Shown here: positions 1-4,823 of the stretch, one piece after another | How the letters are laid out: the number at the start of each line of letters is the position of its first letter | Numbering within the stretch: the first letter of the stretch is position 1 | Assembly (NCBI GenBank): GCA_030618905.1 | Contig: JAUXCL010000155.1 | Span: forward strand, 1-5,806 | Length of the DNA: 5,806 nucleotides | Direction: 5' to 3' | Origin: Bacteroidales bacterium | Lineage (GTDB): Bacteria > Bacteroidota > Bacteroidia > Bacteroidales > B18-G4 | Program-made: the position numbers and the translations under genes | Notes under the pieces: generated by a model | Told to the model about the DNA's origin: nothing | Database searches by the model: none | What the model saw: the letters and a program-made list of their open reading frames with translations, nothing else

Positions 1-624
1 ATTGAACTCAATCCCGGATATGAAACGGCTCACGAATGGTATGCTTTGTTTCTTGTGAGTATTGGGCGTTTTGATGAAGCAATTACTGAAATAAAGAAAG
101 CTTTGGAATTAGATCCATTATCAATAATGATAAATGCGGTGTATGGAACCATACTTTACTTTTTGCGAAGATTTGAAGAAGCAATTGAACAATTCCGGAA
201 GACCCTTGAAATGAATCCGGACTTTCCATTTGCATATATATGGCAGGGACTGACTTACCTGGGAATTGGTGAAAAGGATAATGCCCTTGTATCACTTCTG
301 AGGGCTGAAACTCTTGCTAAAGACATGGCCTATGGCTTGGGGTTTTTAGGTATGGCGTATGGATTAACGGGTCAAAAAAACAAAGCCTTCAAGATGCTCG
401 ATAAACTGGATAAGTTGTCTGCCCGGAAGTATGTTTCACCTATGTACAAAGCCTTTGTCTACATTGGGCTTAATTTGACGGATAAAGCATTTGAATATAT
501 TGAGAAAGCTTACGTTGAGAGAGATACGTTCTTGTTTTACATGAAAATTATCCCAATAGTTGATAGTCTTCGTTCGGATCCAAGATATCTGGAATTATTA
601 AAAAAATTAGGATTGGAAAAATGA
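1..624 (+). CDS. TPR-repeat protein, C-terminal part (5' end outside window)
   Basis: The reading frame is open from the first base, so this is the C-terminal 207 residues of a longer protein. The residues before the first possible in-window start (TTG at 46) already match a TPR helix. About five tetratricopeptide repeats can be read: roughly residues 8-41 (GRFDEAI, then ALELDP), 42-75 (RRFEEAIEQF, then LEMNP), 76-110, 111-147 and a degenerate 148-185. The end, DSLRSDPRYLELLKKLGL at about 188-205, is the usual closing segment of TPR tails that follow a protein kinase, adenylate/guanylate cyclase, winged-helix or TolB/FlgO-like N-terminal domain. Such tails mediate protein-protein contacts. 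The N-terminal effector domain lies upstream, so the protein's activity cannot be stated. It converges on the oxidoreductase gene across 61 bp. The TPR assignment is firm; the full-length family is unknown. Confidence 0.9.
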   Translation: MELNPGYETAHEWYALFLVSIGRFDEAITEIKKALELDPLSIMINAVYGTILYFLRRFEEAIEQFRKTLEMNPDFPFAYIWQGLTYLGIGEKDNALVSLLRAETLAKDMAYGLGFLGMAYGLTGQKNKAFKMLDKLDKLSARKYVSPMYKAFVYIGLNLTDKAFEYIEKAYVERDTFLFYMKIIPIVDSLRSDPRYLELLKKLGLEK

Positions 625-640
625 TCAGGAGCCGATCATT
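620..640 (-). terminator. Weak hairpin, possible terminator of the oxidoreductase gene
   Basis: AATGATC (620-626) and GATCATT (634-640) form a perfect 7 bp inverted repeat with a 7 nt loop. It overlaps the TGA stop of the TPR gene. Read on the minus strand it is followed by a short T run (complement of A617-A621, partly within the stem), the arrangement expected for an intrinsic terminator of the leftward gene. The stem is AT-rich and the T run short, so termination would be weak. On the plus strand no T run follows, so it is not a good terminator for the TPR gene. Confidence 0.35.
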
Positions 641-655
641 CCCTCATTCCCTTCC

Positions 656-683
656 CGTCACGCGTCACGCGTCACTCGTCACT
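656..683. repeat. Four-copy heptamer array, unit CGTCACG
   Basis: Four consecutive 7 bp units are CGTCACG (656-662), CGTCACG (663-669), CGTCACT (670-676) and CGTCACT (677-683). The array ends two bases before the stop codon of the leftward oxidoreductase gene (686-688) and fills much of the 61 bp gap between two convergent genes. The same heptamer recurs in opposite orientation at 3818-3844. Function is unknown. Confidence 0.9.
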
Positions 684-685
684 GA

Positions 686-1714
686 TCATGAGAACGAATT
701 CCTGATCTTTGCCTTCATACGCTTATTATTCAATAAGATCACAATTAGGGCATGGATCATACCACGGAACAGGCCGGCCCGGTACGAAAATTTCATGATC
801 TTTTCCTGGATGGAATTGTATTTTAAAACAGCCCTGAACTCTTCCGATTCATCCTGCGCTCCCAAAATCCTGCGGGCAACTTCTTCTCCTGAGACCAGGC
901 ATTGGTAAATTCCTTCTCCCGTTAACCCTGATGCCAGGCCTGCAGCTTCCCCGGCAAGGTATACATCGCCAAACTGGATGCCCCGATAATCATAAGCGAT
1001 TGGAGCCGATTGATATTTTGCATTACTGATGTCGATACTTTTCTCATCCAGCCAGCGGTGGAAATTTACTTTTAATTTCTTAGATGACATCAGCCTTGGG
1101 TCACATACACACCCAAGGGCAATGCTCTTTTCATGAGGAAAGCTCCATGCATACCATGACTTAAAATATTTCGAATGCAGATGAATTTCCAGTTGAGGGT
1201 TTTCGATAGGATCCGGCACCATATACTGAATCCCGATCAGGCTCTTCTCCATAGGAATTTGCAGGTATTTCCTGACAATTGAAGCATAGCCGTCAGCACC
1301 AACAAGGTATTGGTATTCAATCTTTTCAGTTTCATTAACGATGACTTTCCCAGCTTCTATTGAGGTGACTTTAGCGTTCTTTCTGACTTCCACATTCGTA
1401 TTCTCCAGTAAACCGGCCTGCCAGGCACCAAGGTCCTTTCTTTTCAGGGTAAAGATAAAAGGCATAGGGGCATTGGTATGGCTTTTTCGATTTTTCGAGA
1501 AGACAGCCGTATTTTGAATTTTGTGTTCGATTACATCATCCGGAAGGTCAAGAATGGTAAAGCCTTTGCGGGTCAGGCCTCCGGCACATACCTTATCACC
1601 AAAAACTTCGTCCTTTTCAAGTAGCAGGATCTTTAAAGCTGATTTGCCGAGTATTTCCGCACATCGAAGTCCTGCCGGTCCTGCACCTACAATAATGACA
1701 TCAAACTTCTTCAT
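686..1714 (-). CDS. Geranylgeranyl-reductase-family FAD-dependent oxidoreductase
   Basis: A 342-residue flavoprotein. The N-terminal Rossmann FAD site is GAGPAG at residues 10-15, with the ribose-binding acid E33 in LLLEK. DKVCAGGL (40-47) matches the KxCGGGL-type segment of geranylgeranyl reductases. WYAWSFP (187-193) corresponds to the family's GYxWxFP, VGADGYASIVR (138-148) is the second nucleotide-binding motif, and GDVYLAGEAAGLASGLTGEGI (249-269) is the third. Family members use NAD(P)H or another donor to reduce isoprenoid double bonds of lipids, quinones or chlorophyll side chains. The substrate here cannot be told. The start is the ATG at 1714, which begins MKKFDVIIVG; a longer in-frame start at 1783 would overlap nhaA and add a non-homologous leader. 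No Shine-Dalgarno is seen. It is transcribed alone, divergent from nhaA. The third motif has GEAAG where GDAAG is usual. Confidence 0.87.
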   Translation of the reverse strand: MKKFDVIIVGAGPAGLRCAEILGKSALKILLLEKDEVFGDKVCAGGLTRKGFTILDLPDDVIEHKIQNTAVFSKNRKSHTNAPMPFIFTLKRKDLGAWQAGLLENTNVEVRKNAKVTSIEAGKVIVNETEKIEYQYLVGADGYASIVRKYLQIPMEKSLIGIQYMVPDPIENPQLEIHLHSKYFKSWYAWSFPHEKSIALGCVCDPRLMSSKKLKVNFHRWLDEKSIDISNAKYQSAPIAYDYRGIQFGDVYLAGEAAGLASGLTGEGIYQCLVSGEEVARRILGAQDESEEFRAVLKYNSIQEKIMKFSYRAGLFRGMIHALIVILLNNKRMKAKIRNSFS

Positions 1715-1755
1715 AGGCCGCGTAAATTTAAGAAAACTAATTGTATTTTTACGGC
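1715..1755. promoter_or_regulatory. Divergent intergenic region between oxidoreductase gene and nhaA
   Basis: This 41 bp AT-rich gap must serve both start codons, or the promoters must extend into the flanking genes. Leftward, GAAAACTA at 1732-1739 reads TAGTTTTC, five of six matches to TAnnTTTG. A CTTG (complement of 1759-1762, inside nhaA) lies at a plausible -33 distance. Rightward, TATTTTTA at 1744-1751 also matches five of six, but it is too close to the ATG at 1756 to give a normal leader, so the nhaA promoter is not convincingly located. Both boxes are weak. Confidence 0.3.
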
Positions 1756-3114
1756 ATGCAAGCTCAATCCCTTGAATCAACAAGTATTAAGCGGTTTATT
1801 AATGAGGAAACCATAGGTGGCCTGATACTGATAGGCTGTATCATCATGGCCATGATCTGGGCCAATTCAGGTTTTTATGATCTCTACCAATATATCTGGT
1901 ACGATATCAAAGTCGGATTTGTCCTGGGTAATATCGATATGGTTAGTTCACTCCATCATTGGATCAACGATGGTTTGATGGCTGTATTCTTTTTTACTAT
2001 CGGCCTGGAGATCAAACGGGAAATCATGGATGGTGAACTGTCCTCTGTCAAAAAGGCCTCATTACCCATTGCTGCTGCGATCGGGGGGATGGTGGTTCCT
2101 GCCGTATTATACACATTGGTAGCAGCACAAAACCCTGAGTACCTGGATGGCTGGGGTATTCCTATGGCAACGGATATCGCATTTGCCCTGGGCTTAATGG
2201 CCATGCTGGGCAAGAGGGTGAATGTTAACTTAAAAATATTCTTAATGGCCCTGGCCATCGCTGATGATCTGGGTGCGGTTATGGTCATCGCCATCTTTTA
2301 TACCGAGACGATTGATTATATGGAATTGCTTACGGGAGGAAGCTTCATCCTGGTCCTTATGGCAGCAAATTATCTGGGGGTAAGGCGCACACTCTTTTAT
2401 GGACTTGTCGGATTTCTGGGTGTCTGGATTGCATTCATATACTCCGGTGTCCATGCAACTATTGCCGGAGTCCTGATTGCCTTTACCATACCTGCCAGAA
2501 CAAAGATCAGTAGAATGGATTTTGTTGAAAGGCTGTGTGAGCTGTCTGCTGATTTGGCCCGGGATACACCATCGAAAAGTAAATTGCTAACTCAAAGCCA
2601 GGTGAAGAAGCTGGCAGAAATCGAAGATTTAAGTGATAAAGCAAATACCCCTCTTCAACAACTTGAACATGCACTTCACCCGATAACCATTTACTTCATC
2701 CTGCCCATTTTCGCATTGAGCAATGCCGGGATCAGGATTGAAGGAAGTCTTATGGAAATGATCATACATCCCATTTCGATTGGGATTATAGCCGGGCTTG
2801 TGTTGGGCAAATCCATCGGTGTTTCATTGGTGTCGGGATTGATGGTTCGTTTTAAACTTGCCACCTTGCCGGAAGGCGTGACTTTTAGAGAGATCATTGG
2901 CGTAAGTTTTATGAGTGGTATAGGTTTCACCATGTCCATCTTTATTTCAGAACTTGCCTTTGGTGAAGGAGAATACAATCAAATTGCTAAAGTCGGGATC
3001 TTTCTTGCCTCAATTATTGCCGCAGTGATTGGAATGGTAATTCTAAGTGTCGGGAAGCGGGAAGTGGAGAGAGGCGAAGCCGAGCGACATCCCGCCAGAG
3101 GCGGGGCGGAATGA
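1756..3114 (+). CDS. nhaA: Na+/H+ antiporter, NhaA family
   Basis: An inner-membrane antiporter of 452 residues with about 12 hydrophobic segments. NhaA exchanges cytoplasmic Na+ (or Li+) for two external protons, serving salt and alkaline-pH tolerance. Diagnostic segments are FFFTIGLEIKREIMDGELS after the second helix, ATDIAFALG with D140 (E. coli D133), LAIADDLGAV with D170-D171 (the D163-D164 ion-binding pair), GKSIGVS with K352 (E. coli K300), LPEGVTF, and SGIGFTMSIFISELAF. About 45 extra residues relative to E. coli NhaA fall between D171 and K352, mostly in the charged loop after IPARTKISR. The start is the ATG at 1756, which gives a short leader before IKRFINEETIGG; a TTG at 1741 is a poorer choice. 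After the last helix (IGMVIL) comes a charged tail, KREVERGEAERHPARGGAE, encoded by repeat-like GC-rich DNA. Its stop codon starts a heptamer array. Confidence 0.95.
   Translation: MQAQSLESTSIKRFINEETIGGLILIGCIIMAMIWANSGFYDLYQYIWYDIKVGFVLGNIDMVSSLHHWINDGLMAVFFFTIGLEIKREIMDGELSSVKKASLPIAAAIGGMVVPAVLYTLVAAQNPEYLDGWGIPMATDIAFALGLMAMLGKRVNVNLKIFLMALAIADDLGAVMVIAIFYTETIDYMELLTGGSFILVLMAANYLGVRRTLFYGLVGFLGVWIAFIYSGVHATIAGVLIAFTIPARTKISRMDFVERLCELSADLARDTPSKSKLLTQSQVKKLAEIEDLSDKANTPLQQLEHALHPITIYFILPIFALSNAGIRIEGSLMEMIIHPISIGIIAGLVLGKSIGVSLVSGLMVRFKLATLPEGVTFREIIGVSFMSGIGFTMSIFISELAFGEGEYNQIAKVGIFLASIIAAVIGMVILSVGKREVERGEAERHPARGGAE
3051..3105. repeat. Repeat-like GC-rich 3' end of nhaA with hairpin
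   Basis: Two copies of CGGGAAG (3051-3057, 3058-3064) are followed by a purine-rich stretch. A perfect 6 bp hairpin follows, CCCGCC (3091-3096), loop AGA, GGCGGG (3100-3105). A smaller GGC-GAA-GCC hairpin lies at 3073-3081. The base composition differs sharply from the preceding coding sequence, and the segment encodes the non-conserved NhaA tail. No T run follows the hairpin on either strand, so an intrinsic terminator is not supported. It resembles a dispersed intergenic element that runs into the gene end. Confidence 0.6.
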
Positions 3115-3141
3115 GTCTTGAGTCCTGAGTCTTGAGTCCTG
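3112..3141. repeat. Four-copy heptamer array, unit TGAGTCY
   Basis: Units are TGAGTCT (3112-3118), TGAGTCC (3119-3125), TGAGTCT (3126-3132) and TGAGTCC (3133-3139), plus a partial TG. The order makes two copies of a 14 bp repeat. The first TGA is the nhaA stop codon, and the array ends two bases before the stop of the convergent lipoprotein gene (3144-3146). It therefore occupies essentially the entire space between the two genes. Confidence 0.9.
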
Positions 3142-3143
3142 TA

Positions 3144-3776
3144 TTACTCCTCTATGACAAACACCTTCTTCTTAATCATATCCCGTACAATCACATCAGC
3201 ATATTGACTGGCGGTTTCTTCAAGGTTGTACAGGGGGATAGTTTTACTCTGGGCAGCCCAGATCATTTTACCCTCAGGATAGCTGTATAAGGCACATTCC
3301 AGGTAAACGACATCCGTTTGTGAATAATACAGTGGCTGGTACACATAATTTGACATCTGTCCATAATAATCTGTCAGTGGCATACCGTATTGCGGTACCC
3401 ATACATAACCCGTCACCATGACATTGGTTTGCTTGGCACGCGACAATACGGAAATCATGATCACAGCTTCAATTTTTTCAATATTTAAAAATTCAAAGAA
3501 AACTTCCTGTGTGATATTGTCTTTAGTGGCATTTGGAGGGAGAAAGTCAAGGGCTCCAATGGCATTGATCCCTTTGGAATCGAGTTTATCTTCCATCTCA
3601 AGCTCTACCACTTTCCTGGATTGTAATCTGCTGGTTACGCCTACAACGGCTATCTTTTTATACTTAACCGGCGTAAGGGCTTCATTCGACCAGGAATCGG
3701 TGATTTTAGTGCCCCCGGAACAAGCCCAGAGCAGCATGGCACTAAAGAGGGCTAAAAAAGAAATGCGTTTTATCAT
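3144..3776 (-). CDS. Predicted lipoprotein of unknown function
   Basis: A 210-residue protein with a classical lipoprotein signal: MIKR, a hydrophobic core at about residues 5-17, then the lipobox LWAC with the acylated cysteine at C19. The mature start CSGGTK lacks the acidic residues after cysteine that mark Bacteroidota surface-exported lipoproteins. I therefore infer attachment facing the periplasm. The mature part begins TDSWSN, then KKIAVVGV (about 40-47), a helix rich in charged residues (SRKVVELEMEDKLDSKG), and an alternating strand/helix pattern. This recalls the small alpha/beta domain of CsgG/TolB-like envelope lipoproteins. A tyrosine-rich middle (GYVWVPQYG to YVYQPLYYSQ, about 124-154) precedes YSYPEGKMIWAAQSKT. 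I do not recognise a named family. The start ATG lies about 20-30 bases after a strong -7 promoter box. It is convergent with nhaA and transcribed alone. Confidence 0.8.
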   Translation of the reverse strand: MIKRISFLALFSAMLLWACSGGTKITDSWSNEALTPVKYKKIAVVGVTSRLQSRKVVELEMEDKLDSKGINAIGALDFLPPNATKDNITQEVFFEFLNIEKIEAVIMISVLSRAKQTNVMVTGYVWVPQYGMPLTDYYGQMSNYVYQPLYYSQTDVVYLECALYSYPEGKMIWAAQSKTIPLYNLEETASQYADVIVRDMIKKKVFVIEE

Positions 3777-3803
3777 AAATTGGTTATTATTATGGTTTCA
3801 CAA

Positions 3804-3811
3804 CAAAGATA
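3804..3811 (-). promoter_or_regulatory. Bacteroidota -7 promoter box for the lipoprotein gene
   Basis: CAAAGATA on the plus strand reads TATCTTTG on the minus strand, an exact match to TAnnTTTG. It ends 27 bases before the ATG at 3776, leaving a leader of about 20 nt. No TTTG -33 box is seen upstream; the heptamer array at 3818-3844 takes that place. The match and position support a promoter; the start site is inferred. Confidence 0.6.
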
Positions 3812-3817
3812 ATATTT

Positions 3818-3844
3818 GTGACGCGTGACGCGTGACGTGTGACC
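3818..3844. repeat. Heptamer array, unit GTGACGC (about four copies)
   Basis: Units are GTGACGC (3818-3824), GTGACGC (3825-3831), GTGACGT (3832-3838) and a last degenerate GTGACC (3839-3844). It is the reverse complement of the 656-683 array: 3818-3837 and 656-675 form a perfect 20 bp inverted pair about 3.1 kb apart. It lies six bases upstream of the lipoprotein -7 box. Confidence 0.9.
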
Positions 3845-4128
3845 GGAATTTTTTAATTTTAACAGTATAAATGCATAATATTTGGAACAATTTTCAGATT
3901 TTAAGGTATAAGTACTTGCTTTCGCATCCCTCATTTTGTATATTGCACGCGATTCAAACCAAAACCCCCCAATTTTTATATTTTACCCCTAAACCAATTT
4001 TGGTCTTATAATTAATTACATCATTAGCTCTTTTCAGTTATTGCGTTCCATTTAACAAGGTCTTTGCATTGCTCTTGTGGTAAATGAAATTGTTGTTGAT
4101 ATCATTTAACTGAAGCTACGGATTTACT
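3845..4128. other. AT-rich intergenic region without a recognisable gene
   Basis: With the flanking promoter and array, this belongs to a 352 bp gap between two divergent genes. It has stop codons in all frames, no tRNA-like fold and no convincing coding sequence. It contains a C run (3963-3970 region, AACCCCCCAA) and several imperfect -7-like boxes (for example TATATTTT at 3977-3984), none exact, so the promoter of the rightward membrane-protein gene is not fixed. Near its end TAAATGA (4081-4087) and TCATTTA (4102-4108) form a perfect 7 bp inverted repeat with a 14 nt loop, 20 bases before the start codon. Confidence 0.6.
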
Positions 4129-4551
4129 ATGATTGCTAATTTAACTGTGATTTTGGTTTTAGGTGTGCTGGGAATTTGGAAGTCTATCCCTGTTGGTTTT
4201 ATTCTCAATATGCATCCTGCTCTTGTTTGTACCATGACCATCCTGGGCGCATCCCTGGGTGTGTGCACGATCTTTTTTGTCGGCAATAAGGTCAAACAAC
4301 GCCTGGCTTCACTGATACAGGGCAAATCAAACAGTAAAAAACAAAGAAAAATTAACAAAATATTTACCCGTTATGGTGTGCCGGGTCTTGGCATGCTGGC
4401 TACCCTGGTTGTGGGGCCTGCATTAACTATGATCCTGGGCATGACTGTTGTAAAAAACGGCAAAGCTTTACTAATCTGGACAAATATCGGAATAGTGGTT
4501 TGGAGCATCTTACTTACTCTTATTGGACAAGTTGGTGTTAACTTTATTTAA
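4129..4551 (+). CDS. Small four-helix membrane protein, unknown function
   Basis: A 140-residue hydrophobic protein. Predicted membrane segments lie at about residues 3-25, 31-52, 86-108 and 114-134. A strongly basic loop at 53-81 (KVKQR, NSKKQRKINK) separates two helical hairpins and by the positive-inside rule should be cytoplasmic, as should both termini. The segment RYGVPGLGMLATLVVGPALTMILG (about 81-104) and the helix-break-helix layout recall small exporter or DedA-like membrane families such as PF06695 (Sm_multidrug_ex). That is resemblance by eye, not an assignment. The start is the ATG at 4129; nearby upstream sequence has no Shine-Dalgarno, as expected for the inferred phylum. A strong terminator 74 bases after the stop ends the transcript, so it appears to be monocistronic. 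Expression is plausible given the terminator and intact frame. Confidence 0.75.
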   Translation: MIANLTVILVLGVLGIWKSIPVGFILNMHPALVCTMTILGASLGVCTIFFVGNKVKQRLASLIQGKSNSKKQRKINKIFTRYGVPGLGMLATLVVGPALTMILGMTVVKNGKALLIWTNIGIVVWSILLTLIGQVGVNFI

Positions 4552-4570
4552 CTAGGTCTGCTTTATTTCT

Positions 4571-4625
4571 AACTACTACTAAACCTGATTCCGGTAAACT
4601 ACTTTTACTAACTAAACAACTACTA
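4571..4625 (+). repeat. ACTA-rich untranslated stretch before the terminator
   Basis: Between the membrane-protein stop and the terminator, ACTA occurs eight times (first at 4572, last at 4622). It includes two related blocks, AACTACTACTAAACC (4571-4585) and AACTACTAACC (4618-4628). The strand is poor in G and would be unstructured as RNA. This may be simple low-complexity sequence or a 3' UTR element. Confidence 0.4.
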
Positions 4626-4660
4626 ACCAGGGCATGATGATTATGGCCCTGGTTTTTTTT
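4625..4660 (+). terminator. Strong intrinsic (rho-independent) terminator
   Basis: AACCAGGGC (4625-4633) pairs perfectly over 9 bp with GCCCTGGTT (4646-4654). The loop is 12 nt, and eight consecutive T residues (4653-4660) follow. It lies 73 bases beyond the stop codon of the membrane-protein gene and insulates rlmN from it. Confidence 0.92.
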
Positions 4661-4662
4661 AT

Positions 4663-4690
4663 GTGAACGGTGAACGGTGAACGGTGAACC
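4663..4690. repeat. Four-copy heptamer array, unit GTGAACG
   Basis: Units are GTGAACG (4663-4669, 4670-4676, 4677-4683) and GTGAACC (4684-4690). The array begins two bases after the T run of the terminator. Its period and copy number equal those of the other heptamer arrays, but the unit sequence is different. Confidence 0.9.
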
Positions 4691-4700
4691 GGGTAATCTC

Positions 4701-4724
4701 AATCACTTAATCACTTAATCACCT
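4701..4724. repeat. Three-copy octamer array, unit AATCACTT
   Basis: Units are AATCACTT (4701-4708), AATCACTT (4709-4716) and AATCACCT (4717-4724), preceded by a degenerate TAATCTC. The final T is also the first base of the -7 box for rlmN. The period is 8 rather than 7 bp. Confidence 0.8.
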
Positions 4725-4731
4725 ATCTTTG
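4724..4731 (+). promoter_or_regulatory. Bacteroidota -7 promoter box for rlmN
   Basis: TATCTTTG is an exact match to TAnnTTTG. It lies 92 bases before the rlmN ATG and downstream of the terminator, giving a leader of roughly 85 nt. The -33 position is occupied by the octamer array rather than a TTTG. Confidence 0.65.
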
Positions 4732-4749
4732 TGGCTTGACTGAAATGCT

Positions 4750-4792
4750 TGAGGAATCAGGGATGTCCTCATATCCGGAGGTATATCCTCCG
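4750..4792 (+). promoter_or_regulatory. Two tandem hairpins in the rlmN leader
   Basis: Hairpin A pairs TGAGGA (4750-4755) with TCCTCA (4766-4771). Hairpin B pairs CGGAGG (4776-4781) with CCTCCG (4787-4792) across a TATAT loop. CCTC (4767-4770) could instead pair with GAGG (4778-4781), which would disrupt both hairpins. No T run follows hairpin B, so it is not an intrinsic terminator. A six-codon reading frame, MAEIYF (4801-4821), lies between it and the rlmN start. A regulatory role is only a possibility. Confidence 0.35.
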
Positions 4793-4823
4793 ACAAGACC
4801 ATGGCTGAGATTTATTTTTAATT

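Noticed and set aside
621..908. Plus-strand open frame of 95 codons overlapping the oxidoreductase gene
   Set aside because: It reads through the heptamer array and antisense to a well-supported coding region; the translation has no recognisable domain.
1744..1751. TATTTTTA as the nhaA promoter box
   Set aside because: It lies only four bases before the ATG, so transcription would start inside the gene.
1715..1783. Longer start for the oxidoreductase gene at 1783
   Set aside because: The added 23 residues precede the normal MKKFDVIIVG start and would overlap the nhaA coding region.
3091..3105. Hairpin at the nhaA 3' end as an intrinsic terminator
   Set aside because: No T run follows on either strand, and it lies within the coding frame.
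3418..3828. Plus-strand open frame of 136 codons opposite the lipoprotein gene
   Set aside because: It is antisense to a gene with a clear signal peptide and promoter, and it runs through the promoter and into the repeat array.
3941..3960. GATTCAAACC as a tRNA T-arm
   Set aside because: No matching acceptor, D or anticodon stems can be found around it.
656..4724. CRISPR-like arrays
   Set aside because: The 7-8 bp units are contiguous with no spacers, and no cas gene is present; they are short tandem repeats.
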